From Deinococcus peraridilitoris DSM 19664 (GTDB lineage Bacteria; Deinococcota; Deinococci; Deinococcales; Deinococcaceae): DNA of 64,000 bases. The stretch lies in NCBI RefSeq assembly GCF_000317835.1, contig NC_019793.1, forward strand, positions 744,001 to 808,000, in the 5' to 3' direction. A model generated the notes under the pieces. That model saw only the letters and a list, made by a program, of their open reading frames with translations. It was not told the DNA's origin and did not search any database. Both the position numbers and the translations under genes were made by a program. This document shows, piece by piece, positions 48,462 to 57,621 of the stretch (the stretch's first letter is position 1; every line of letters starts with the position of its first letter).

Positions 48462-49103
48462 ATGACGCAAACGCAACAACATGCCCATCTCAGCGTCCGC
48501 ACGCTGGTGACCGGGCCTCTGCAGGAAAACGCGCTGCTCGTTCGGGACGCAGCCGGTCAGGGCTTCGTGGTGGACCCCGGCGACGAGGGAGAGCGGCTCC
48601 TGCGTGAAATCGAAGCGTTTGGATTGCGTCCGCAGGCCATCGTGCTGACCCACGCTCACTTCGATCATCTGGGGGCCGTCGAGCAGTTGCGCACCACGCT
48701 GGGCATTCCGGTGTTGCTGCACCCCGCTGATCTCGAGATTTACCGCTCGGCCTCGCAGAGTGCGGCGCGCTGGGGTATGAACGTCATCCAGCCCGCCGAC
48801 CCCGACGCGTTCCTGACGCCAGGCGAGGTGCTGCAAGCCGGTGACGTCCACCTGACAGTGCGCGAGCTGCCCGGTCACGCGCCCGGACACGTGATCCTGA
48901 AAGGTACGGATTTCGTGCTGGCCGGTGACACGCTCTTTCGCGGCTCGATCGGACGGACAGACCTGCCGGGCGGGGACCACGTCCAGCTGATTCAGGGCAT
49001 CACGCGTGAGCTGCTCTCCCTGCCTGACGACACGGTGGTGTATCCCGGGCACGGTGGGGCCACCACCGTCGGGCGCGAGCGGCTGCACAACCCGTTTCTT
49101 TGA
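48462..49103 (+). CDS. Metallo-beta-lactamase-fold hydrolase (glyoxalase II-like)
   Basis: 213 residues. Zinc motif THAHFDHLG near 63-71, [25 protein letters not shown] near 154-168 and PGHGGAT; this order is typical of hydroxyacylglutathione-hydrolase-like single-domain enzymes. CATAAT seven bases before ATG 48462 indicates a leaderless start; ATG 48453 would add three residues. The IS4 element begins ten bases after its stop. Confidence 0.88.
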   Translation: MTQTQQHAHLSVRTLVTGPLQENALLVRDAAGQGFVVDPGDEGERLLREIEAFGLRPQAIVLTHAHFDHLGAVEQLRTTLGIPVLLHPADLEIYRSASQSAARWGMNVIQPADPDAFLTPGEVLQAGDVHLTVRELPGHAPGHVILKGTDFVLAGDTLFRGSIGRTDLPGGDHVQLIQGITRELLSLPDDTVVYPGHGGATTVGRERLHNPFL

Positions 49104-49112
49104 GGCTGACTG

Positions 49113-50249
49113 CTTGGTACCCGACAGTTTTGTGACTTCAAGTGCCAGCCGGTGAGAAAAGCTGGTCCACCAGCTCCAGGAGCGTGGCAGCCTCGCCCCA
49201 CACGGCCCGCGTGAACGCCCGTATCAACCTCGACCAGCCAGCTGCCAGCATCCCCACCGCCGCGCGGCCATGGACCAGCACCCGCCGTGCCTCCCCGGCG
49301 CCCAGCAACGCACACCACACCAATGCCAACGTCAGCAACCCGATCAGCCGTGACACGTGCGCCGCCCGCGTCATGTGCGACGATTCCAGCCGGAAACCCC
49401 TGGACTTCATCGAAGCAAAAAGTGACTCCACTGCCCACCTTGCGGCATAGCAGTCCAGCAGCCGCTCGGCTCGTAACGTCCCGATCACCACCACCCGCTC
49501 ACCCTCAGCGCTCACGGCCACGGCGACGTTCACGAAGGTACCCATCACCTCCACCTCGTGCGCAATCACCCCGCGCTCGTGCGCCTTCAGGTCAGGCAAC
49601 CACTCGCACGCCGGCAAACCATCGACGTTGGTATCTGCTCGGATGCGCAAGCAGAACGGCACGCGGTGCCCGGTCAGGAACGCCAACCAGTCTGCACCGA
49701 TGAATTCACGGTCAGCGATCAACAAGCGAATCTGGTGGGGTTTCAGGAGTTCGAGTGCCTGCCTGAGCAACTCCGCGCGGATGCTCTGGTTGCTGCTTCC
49801 ACCATGGTCGAGCGTCTCCCACAAGAGTGGGATCGCGACGCCGCGCCAGCGAACGGCGAGCACCAGCAGGTTGACGTCCTGCATCCCAAGTTTCCAGTTC
49901 GTTCGGTCGAGAATGAAGATGCGCTTGCCGTCCGGGAGGGCTTGGAGGACGAAGCGGGCAACATCGAGTGGGCACAGCGGGTGCTGCTGGAAGAACCGTT
50001 CAATCCGCCGGATCACCGAGGAGGTTTTGGCTTGGCCGGGGAAACGCGTGGCGAGCTTGGCATGCCGGGTGTCCTGCGCGGTGATCAGGGCGAAGAGTAT
50101 CAGGACGAGCAGGTCGAGCTGGTTCTTGCGGTAAGCGGGGAAGTATGCCCGCAGGCGGGATTGGAAGGCATCGAAGGCAGGCTGGGACGCGTTTCTTTAT
50201 GCCTCACTCGCTCCTGAGAACCTTGCACTCAAAACTGTCGGGTACCAAG
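49113..50249 (-). mobile_element. IS4-family insertion sequence with 9-bp target duplication
   Basis: 1137 bp. Perfect 20-bp terminal inverted repeats: CTTGGTACCCGACAGTTTTG at 49113-49132 and its complement at 50230-50249. Flanked by the direct repeat GGCTGACTG at 49104-49112 and 50250-50258, the target-site duplication, so the insertion is recent and unrearranged. One transposase gene, minus strand. Confidence 0.93.
49138..50016 (-). CDS. IS4-family transposase (N-terminus uncertain)
   Basis: DDE transposase: first Asp in FILDRTNW, second Asp in LIADREF, and the IS4 signature Y-(2)-R-(3)-E-(6)-K as YAARWAVESLFASMK. The stated start is a GTG, but the frame continues upstream with coding-like sequence (ALITAQDTRHAKLATRFPGQ) to about 50200, where a stop intervenes and no usual start codon is found. 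A one-base shift near 50195 would join it to a GTG with MRHKE; so the 5' end may be frameshifted or use a rare start. Confidence 0.8.
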   Translation of the reverse strand: MIRRIERFFQQHPLCPLDVARFVLQALPDGKRIFILDRTNWKLGMQDVNLLVLAVRWRGVAIPLLWETLDHGGSSNQSIRAELLRQALELLKPHQIRLLIADREFIGADWLAFLTGHRVPFCLRIRADTNVDGLPACEWLPDLKAHERGVIAHEVEVMGTFVNVAVAVSAEGERVVVIGTLRAERLLDCYAARWAVESLFASMKSRGFRLESSHMTRAAHVSRLIGLLTLALVWCALLGAGEARRVLVHGRAAVGMLAAGWSRLIRAFTRAVWGEAATLLELVDQLFSPAGT

Positions 50250-50301
50250 GGCTGACTGACACGTGCCGCAACACCGGGTGAAGTCAAACCGTAAGTTTGC
50301 C

Positions 50302-50334
50302 CTGACACTTCCCTGACGCGCCGCTGAACAATGA
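50302..50334 (+). promoter_or_regulatory. Pho-box-like triple direct repeat
   Basis: CTGACA at 50302, CTGACG at 50313 and CTGAAC at 50324 are spaced exactly 11 bases apart, the period and CTG start of PhoB boxes. It lies about 130 bases before the PhoB-like regulator gene and 44 bases beyond the IS4 target duplication. Confidence 0.6.
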
Positions 50335-50466
50335 AGGCGTGATTGTCTCCTTTCATGTAGCACGGTGGCGCGGGGTCCTGCACCGGTGGGACGTGCCAGC
50401 ACCCGCGGCGCGTCAGGGTCAGATTGCCCGGTGGGCCTGCACGGCCATGCAGGCCGGGAGGCAGCC

Positions 50467-51159
50467 GTGAACCACGTGGTGGTCGTGGAAGACGAACCGA
50501 CCGTGCGTGACGTGGTGCGCTTTCACCTGGAGCGTGCCGGGCTGCGGGTATCGGCGTTCGAGACCACCCACCAGTCGCTGGACGCATTGGGCAGCGCCGA
50601 CGCGCTGGTGCTCGACTGGATGCTGCCCACCGAAAGTGGCCTGAGTTTCCTGCGCCGTCTGCGTGGCGACCCGGAGCACCGCCGCCTGCCAGTGCTGATG
50701 CTGACGGCGCGCGCCGCTGAAGCCGAACGTGTCGAGGGACTCGAGAGCGGCGCGGATGACTACCTCACCAAGCCCTTCTCGGCCGCCGAACTGGTGGCCC
50801 GGGTGCGGGCACTGCTGCGCCGCGCCGCTCCCGAGACGCTGCAGGTGCTCACTAACGGTCCTCTTACCATCGATCTCGCTGGAGCGGAAGCGCGCCTTTC
50901 GGGCGAGCGGCTGCTGCTGACCCGGCGCGAGTTCGACCTGCTGGCGTTCCTGACGCACAACCTGTCGCGGGTGTATGGACGGACCGAACTGCTCGACCGG
51001 GTGTGGGGCGCGGACTTTCTGGGCGGCGAGCGTACGGTCGATCAGCACATCACGCAGCTGCGCGCCCACCTGCGCGAAGACCCAACCTCGCCGCGCTTTC
51101 TGGAAACCGTGCGGGGCAAAGGCTACCGCATGCGCAACTGGAACCATGAGCAGGGTTGA
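50467..51159 (+). CDS. PhoB-like (OmpR family) response regulator
   Basis: 230 residues. Receiver with acidic pair E8/D9, phosphoacceptor D50 in LVLDWMLP and Lys in LTKPFS; winged-helix DNA-binding domain from about 130 ([34 protein letters not shown]). Next to a histidine kinase, PhoU and a PstS-like protein, so phosphate response is likely. GTG start with GGGAGG just upstream. Confidence 0.9.
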   Translation: MNHVVVVEDEPTVRDVVRFHLERAGLRVSAFETTHQSLDALGSADALVLDWMLPTESGLSFLRRLRGDPEHRRLPVLMLTARAAEAERVEGLESGADDYLTKPFSAAELVARVRALLRRAAPETLQVLTNGPLTIDLAGAEARLSGERLLLTRREFDLLAFLTHNLSRVYGRTELLDRVWGADFLGGERTVDQHITQLRAHLREDPTSPRFLETVRGKGYRMRNWNHEQG

Positions 51160-51279
51160 AGCGTACCTGTCCGGGCCCGGTTCAGGAGCCAGCGAAGCTG
51201 CGGTGACTCCGCGGCGCACGCAAGGGCCCCAGGGCGCACGGCGTCCACGCAAGCAGGTGTGGCCCGCAGGGAGAAGAAC

Positions 51280-52248
51280 GTGACGCCTGGCCCCGGAGAG
51301 CCGCAGGACGTCTCCTGGATAGATGCGCTGGCGCAGGCTGTCGTGTTGCACGAGCACGGCATCGTCACGCGTCTGAATGCCGCCGCCGTGCGGCTGTGGA
51401 GCGTGAGCAGTGAGCGCGCACGCGGACGGCGGCTGCTGGAAGTCGTGCGGCGACACACCCTGGAGACCCTGGCCGAACGCGGCGGTGAACTCGATCTGGA
51501 AATCAGCGGGCGCGCCCTGCACTGTCGCGCGGTTCCCGGCGCGCTGATCGTCGAGGACGTGACCGACCTGCGCCGCCGCGAAGCGGAATTGCGCGAAGCG
51601 GCAGCCGTGCTGTCACATGAATTCCGCACGCCCGTCACGGCGCTCAAGGGGCTGCTCGAAGCCTTGCAGTACGAGCTGCCCTACGACATGCAGCAGAGCT
51701 TTGTCAATCAGGGCATTGCCGAAGTCGAGCGTCTCGCCCGGCTGGTCGAGGACCTCGCGGTGGGCTTTCGCCCCACGCGCGCACGGACGTTGCCCCTGTC
51801 CGAAGTGCTCGCTCGCGCTGAGCGTCTGATTGCACCGGAACTGGCCAGCTCCGGCGTCTGCATCGATCGCGGCGAAGACCGGCTCATTCGTGCCGATCCG
51901 GACAAGCTGTTACAGGTCCTGATCAACCTGCTCGAAAACGCCCTCCGTTATGGTCCACGCCCCGGCAAGGTACAGGTCCACTCCCGCACGGGAGAACCCC
52001 ACGTTCCGGGTGAGCTGGTCGAAATAGCCGTCATCGACGGTGGTGCTCCGCTGCGTGACACGCACAACCTCTGGCGCGCCCACGTGCGCGGAGAAGGAGC
52101 GCAGGGCAACGGCAGCGGCATGGGACTGTACATCGTGCGCTCGATTGTCGAAGGATGGGGCGGACAGGCCTGGACGCAACGGCTCGCGCCCAGCAGCGAG
52201 TGGCCGACGGGCGCCAATGCCTTTTGTTTCACGGTTCCGGGCAGCTGA
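51280..52248 (+). CDS. Soluble PhoR-like sensor histidine kinase
   Basis: 322 residues. N-terminal PAS-like domain (about 12-95), HisKA with H113 in LSHEFRTPV, and HATPase with N-box [10 protein letters not shown] near 213 and G-box GSGMGLYIV near 288. No transmembrane segment, unlike most PhoR proteins, so it must sense through a partner such as PhoU. GTG 51280 has AGGGAG eight bases upstream; a GTG seven codons earlier is possible. Confidence 0.87.
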   Translation: MTPGPGEPQDVSWIDALAQAVVLHEHGIVTRLNAAAVRLWSVSSERARGRRLLEVVRRHTLETLAERGGELDLEISGRALHCRAVPGALIVEDVTDLRRREAELREAAAVLSHEFRTPVTALKGLLEALQYELPYDMQQSFVNQGIAEVERLARLVEDLAVGFRPTRARTLPLSEVLARAERLIAPELASSGVCIDRGEDRLIRADPDKLLQVLINLLENALRYGPRPGKVQVHSRTGEPHVPGELVEIAVIDGGAPLRDTHNLWRAHVRGEGAQGNGSGMGLYIVRSIVEGWGGQAWTQRLAPSSEWPTGANAFCFTVPGS

Positions 52249-52349
52249 CATGACTGCCTGCCGGTCGTGGTAGATTCCACCCGTGCGGCGGTAAAACCGC
52301 CTGCTCAGTCCCGATACCGCGCGCTCAGGCGCGCACGAAGGAAACCGCC

Positions 52350-52991
52350 ATGCGTGAAGCCCTGGAACACGATCTGCGCAGCATTCTGGAAGGCGCCCTC
52401 GAAATGCTGGACGTGGTCGCCCGTCAACTCGACTTCGCCCGCGCCTCCCTGATCGAACGAGACACGGGCGCGCTGGCGAATGCCCGCGCCCTCGACAAGG
52501 AAGTCGACGCCATGGAGACCCGCATCGAAGCCGAGTGTCTGCGCGTCATTGCGCTTCACCAGCCGGTCGCGCGCGACCTGCGTCTGATCGCGCTGATCCT
52601 CAAGAGCCTCACCGACATCGAGCGGATGGGCGATTACGTCGTGCACGTGGCTGAGGACGGCGTGGAGCTGGCGCAGGAAACGGCTTTGAAAAAGTACATC
52701 AACCTGGCGCGCATGCTCGAGCGGCTGGGTGAGATGATCGACAGCCTCAAGCGGACCATCCGCGAGCGCAACGTGGAGCTGGCGCGTGCCACGCTGGAAA
52801 TGGACGATGAGGTCGACGATCTGTACGAGCAGATTCAACGTGAGCTGGTGACGTACATGCTCGAAGATCCGCGCACCATCGGCAAGGCCATCACCCTGAT
52901 GCGGGTGGGGCGCAGTCTGGAGCGCGTGGGCGACCACATCGAGAACGTCGCCGAGCGCGTGAATTACTGGGTCACCGGTCAGCGCACTTGA
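52350..52991 (+). CDS. phoU: Phosphate signalling protein PhoU
   Basis: 213 residues, two tandem three-helix PhoU repeats with the E/DxxxD metal-binding motifs (DIERMGDYVVHVAED near 89-103 and SLERVGDHIENVAERV near 189-204). Dampens the Pho response by linking transporter and kinase. GAAGGA about eight bases before the ATG. Its stop overlaps a TTG start of the next gene. Confidence 0.95.
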   Translation: MREALEHDLRSILEGALEMLDVVARQLDFARASLIERDTGALANARALDKEVDAMETRIEAECLRVIALHQPVARDLRLIALILKSLTDIERMGDYVVHVAEDGVELAQETALKKYINLARMLERLGEMIDSLKRTIRERNVELARATLEMDDEVDDLYEQIQRELVTYMLEDPRTIGKAITLMRVGRSLERVGDHIENVAERVNYWVTGQRT

Positions 52992-53953
52992 GCATTGGCG
53001 TGCCGCGAACGTTCGCATGGCTGCTGATGGTGCTGGGATGCACCTCTGGCGCCGTGAGCGTCGTCGGCACGGCTCCTCCCTGGCTGCGTGAACTGGGTGG
53101 GCTGGAAACCCACTACCGTCAGACCTCGGCGCCGGACGCCTTGCGCGAGCTGTATGCAGGCCGGGCGGACGTGGCACTCGTGAGCCGGCCTGGTCCTCTG
53201 CCCCCCAGGGGAATTGGGCCGGTCGTGTTTCTGCCCGTGGCTGTCTATCCGGTCCGGCTTGCTTACCGCCTGCCTGGCGTGGATTTGCAGCTTGACCTCA
53301 AGACCGCCTGTCGGATTTTTGCCGGTCGGGTCCTGACCTGGGACCACCGCGAAATTGCCGCCCTCAACCCGGAAGTGCGCTTGCCCTCGCTGCCAATTCT
53401 GACGACGGCCCGCAGCGTCCCGAACGCCGCCAGCCAGGTGTTTGCGGAGGCGTGCGTGACGGGTGGCTGGTGGCCTTCGACGTGGCGCAAGAGCAGCTGG
53501 TCGGCGGGCGCCGTCAACATACGGACCCGGCAGCGCGAGCAGCTGGCCGACTTGCGGGTGACCGGCTCGTTGGGTCTGCTGGGGCCCCTGGAGCAGGCAC
53601 CGGACCTGCAAGTCGCCCGACTGCGCAGTCCAGGCGGCCTCTTCGTTGAGGCCTCGGTGGCGCAGGGTGTGGACGCGGTTCCCGCTTCTGTGTATACCAG
53701 CCTGGCCCCGGTGAAGGACGCACAGGCGTATCCGCTCCGGGGGTTGGTCTGGGCCGTTTACCTGCGTGAGCAGCGTTACCGGGAACGCGGACTTCAAGAA
53801 GCACAGGCGCTGCACGCTTTCCTGACGGCCCTGCAAGCTCAGGACAGTGAGTTCTTCACGCCCCTGCCCGAACAGGAGAGGCCGAGCGTCCGGCTGACCT
53901 TTGGTGGCCGCGACCTTGCGACGTTCAAGGGGCCACCCGCTCCCAGGCCATAA
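52988..53953 (+). CDS. PstS-like phosphate-binding domain protein
   Basis: 321 residues. Signal peptide (about 1-27), then a PBP-like domain with APDALRELYAGRADVALVSRP, LDLKTACRIFAGRVLTWDHREIAALNP and other PstS-like blocks, but poorly conserved. TTG start overlapping the phoU stop (TTGA, 52988-52991). No pstCAB genes follow, so it may be a sensor rather than a transporter part. Family assignment is moderate. Confidence 0.65.
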   Translation: MSIGVPRTFAWLLMVLGCTSGAVSVVGTAPPWLRELGGLETHYRQTSAPDALRELYAGRADVALVSRPGPLPPRGIGPVVFLPVAVYPVRLAYRLPGVDLQLDLKTACRIFAGRVLTWDHREIAALNPEVRLPSLPILTTARSVPNAASQVFAEACVTGGWWPSTWRKSSWSAGAVNIRTRQREQLADLRVTGSLGLLGPLEQAPDLQVARLRSPGGLFVEASVAQGVDAVPASVYTSLAPVKDAQAYPLRGLVWAVYLREQRYRERGLQEAQALHAFLTALQAQDSEFFTPLPEQERPSVRLTFGGRDLATFKGPPAPRP

Positions 53954-53964
53954 CGAGGCTGGGG

Positions 53965-55020
53965 TTACGCCTTTTCACCGACTTCCAGCACGATCTTGCC
54001 AAAAAAGTCCCGCGAGGCCATCCGTTCATGGGCCTGCGCGGCCTGCTCCAGCGGCATCACGTCCGCCACCACCGGACGCAGCCTCTCCTGTTCGAGAAGG
54101 TGGGCGATTCTGAACAGGTGACCTTTCGGACCCATGGTGGAACCCAGAATGCGCAGTTGCTTGTAAAAGACGGCGCCCAGGGGCGTGACGGCCTCGTAGC
54201 CGCTGGTGGCGCCGCAGGTGACCAGGGTGCCTCCCCATTTCAAGGCGCGCAGGCTGGTCTGCCAGTTATCGGCGCCGGTGTGGTCGAGGGCAGCGTCGAC
54301 GCCCACGCCACCCGTCAGGGCCTTGATGCGCGCGCCGTAGTCCTCTTGGCGGTAGTTGATGACTTCATCCGCACCAAGCGTCCGAGCGAGGCTCAGCTTG
54401 CTGTCGTCTCCGGCCGTGGCAATGACGCGGGCACCGGCCAGCTTGGCGAACTGAATCGCCCAGCTGCTCACGCCGCTGCCCGCCGCCATCACCAGAACGG
54501 TCTGCCAGGGCCGCAGGTCGGCCTTGTCGAAGACCATCTGCCACGCGGTCAGGCTGGCAAGTGGCACCGTGGCGGCCTCGACAAAGGTCAGCGCGGCAGG
54601 CATCGGCACGATGTTGGCGCGCGGCACGACCACAAAGGGCGCGTAAGCACCTGTGCGGTGCTCGCCGAGAATTTGGTAGGCGCGGCAGAGGTTGTCCTGA
54701 CCACTCAGGCACTGCTCGCAGTGCCCGCAGCTGATCCCCGGGTTGACCATCACGCGCGCGCCGAGGTCGAGGTCGTGCACTCCGGGGCCAACGGCATCGA
54801 TTTCGCCGGCGGCGTCACTGCCCAGCACGTGCGGCAGGGGAAGCCGGGGACTGGCCAGTCCCCGGCGTACCCAGGTGTCGAGGTGGTTGAGGGCCACGGC
54901 GCGCACCCGCACACGCACTTCTCCTGCCTGGGGTTGTGGAATGGGTAGGTCTTGAAGTTGCAGCACGTGCGGCTCTCCGCGTCCGGTCATCACGACGGCG
55001 CGCATGGTGGCGTTGGGCAT
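53965..55020 (-). CDS. Zinc-type quinone oxidoreductase/alcohol dehydrogenase family protein
   Basis: 351 residues, medium-chain dehydrogenase/reductase: LNHLDTWVRRG near 45, structural zinc cysteines CGHCEQCLSGQDNLC near 99-113 and nucleotide-binding AAGSGVSSWAIQFAKLAGARVIA near 178-200. Catalyses NAD(P)H-linked reduction of quinones or enoyl compounds. TAGCAT five bases before the ATG (leaderless), overlapped by a 14-bp palindrome. Confidence 0.87.
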   Translation of the reverse strand: MPNATMRAVVMTGRGEPHVLQLQDLPIPQPQAGEVRVRVRAVALNHLDTWVRRGLASPRLPLPHVLGSDAAGEIDAVGPGVHDLDLGARVMVNPGISCGHCEQCLSGQDNLCRAYQILGEHRTGAYAPFVVVPRANIVPMPAALTFVEAATVPLASLTAWQMVFDKADLRPWQTVLVMAAGSGVSSWAIQFAKLAGARVIATAGDDSKLSLARTLGADEVINYRQEDYGARIKALTGGVGVDAALDHTGADNWQTSLRALKWGGTLVTCGATSGYEAVTPLGAVFYKQLRILGSTMGPKGHLFRIAHLLEQERLRPVVADVMPLEQAAQAHERMASRDFFGKIVLEVGEKA

Positions 55021-55025
55021 GGTTT

Positions 55026-55044
55026 ATGCTAGCGAACGTTCGCT
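55026..55044 (-). promoter_or_regulatory. -10 element overlapped by a 14-bp perfect palindrome
   Basis: AGCGAACGTTCGCT (55031-55044) is a perfect palindrome resembling TetR-family operators of fatty-acid genes (CGAACGTTCG core). It touches the TAGCAT -10 (55031-55026) of the oxidoreductase gene and lies upstream of the acyl-CoA ligase. A second ACGTTCG half-site follows at 55050. Confidence 0.6.
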
Positions 55045-55136
55045 TGGCACGTTCGTTTCCTGTTCTGTGTCCAGCGGTGTCAATCATGAAAGCGCAGGCG
55101 AGCCTGCGCCCAGCAGAGCCGATATTTGTTACACTC

Positions 55137-55159
55137 GGTTCATAACTGAACCAAGTTCA
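55137..55159 (+). promoter_or_regulatory. Overlapping inverted repeats upstream of the acyl-CoA ligase
   Basis: GGTTCATAACTGAACC (55137-55152) and TGAACCAAGTTCA (55147-55159) are perfect inverted repeats sharing a half-site, 34 to 56 bases before the ligase ATG. Candidate operator, distinct from the palindrome at 55031. Confidence 0.5.
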
Positions 55160-55192
55160 AGTTTGGCCGTGTTGGCCCAAAGGAGCGCGTGT

Positions 55193-56863
<1,671 letters not shown>

Positions 56864-56998
56864 AGCGGGAGTCAAAGACGTGACCCTCGTTTGGTCATTG
56901 TGTTCGAGCAAACGGCGTGAGTCACCTCGACCAGCAGGGCCCGAGCGCGCTTCGATAGCTGTTGCCTGCTTCTGCCCACCTGGAGGCATCTCGTTCTG

Positions 56999-57036
56999 CA
57001 CGTCGCAGCGTGGCCGAAAACCCACGCTGCGACGTG
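56999..57036. terminator. Perfect 15-bp stem-loop after the acyl-CoA ligase
   Basis: CACGTCGCAGCGTGG (56999-57013) pairs exactly with 57022-57036 around eight bases. No T tract. The 283-base gap between genes otherwise shows only the promoter of the next gene. Confidence 0.5.
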
Positions 57037-57130
57037 CCATGCCCACATCGAGCCCTCAGCTCCTTCGTTGGTCATGCGGCCGCAAAGCGGTGCATGGCTT
57101 TTTGAACCACGCTTTTCACCCACAAACGGC

Positions 57131-57136
57131 TAGAAT
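57131..57136 (+). promoter_or_regulatory. -10 hexamer of the single-domain response regulator
   Basis: TAGAAT, ten bases before ATG 57147, with no Shine-Dalgarno: a leaderless start. The in-frame ATG 57135 overlaps this hexamer and is therefore not used. Confidence 0.55.
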
Positions 57137-57146
57137 GTTGTCTACC

Positions 57147-57542
57147 ATGCCGTACACCATTCTGGTTGCCGACGACGAAAGCGCCATCCGCACGATGCTT
57201 GAGGTGATTCTGTCGGCGGATGGGCACGATGTCGTGCCGCTCGGGGATGGAAAGGCCGTACTGGAGTACCTGAAGGACTACACGCCCGACGCCATGCTGC
57301 TCGACGTCAAGATGCCGTTCGTGGACGGCTACGAGATCTGCAGCCGGGTCAAGCGGGTCAAGCGCCTGGCACACGTCCCGGTCGTGCTGCTCACCGCCTT
57401 CGACGACGATCAGACGCGTGACCACGCCAAGCTGGTCGGCGCGGACGATCTCATCTACAAGCCCCTGAGCGGCAAGAACCTGCGTGGACGCGTCGCGCAG
57501 CTGATCGAGTCGAAAAAGGCGCCGGGTCGGCTGACATCATGA
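57147..57542 (+). CDS. Single-domain (CheY-like) response regulator
   Basis: 131 residues, receiver only: D9/D10/E11, phosphoacceptor D53 in MLLDVKMP, Thr in LLTAFDDD and Lys in IYKPLSG. No output domain, so it acts by protein contact. No kinase nearby. Confidence 0.9.
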   Translation: MPYTILVADDESAIRTMLEVILSADGHDVVPLGDGKAVLEYLKDYTPDAMLLDVKMPFVDGYEICSRVKRVKRLAHVPVVLLTAFDDDQTRDHAKLVGADDLIYKPLSGKNLRGRVAQLIESKKAPGRLTS

Positions 57543-57621
57543 CAGCGCACTTCGGCACCAGCGGCCCGGATGCCGCGTCCGCTGCGCTTTTTCGCGCTCC
57601 CGACTTGAGGATTCATACGAA

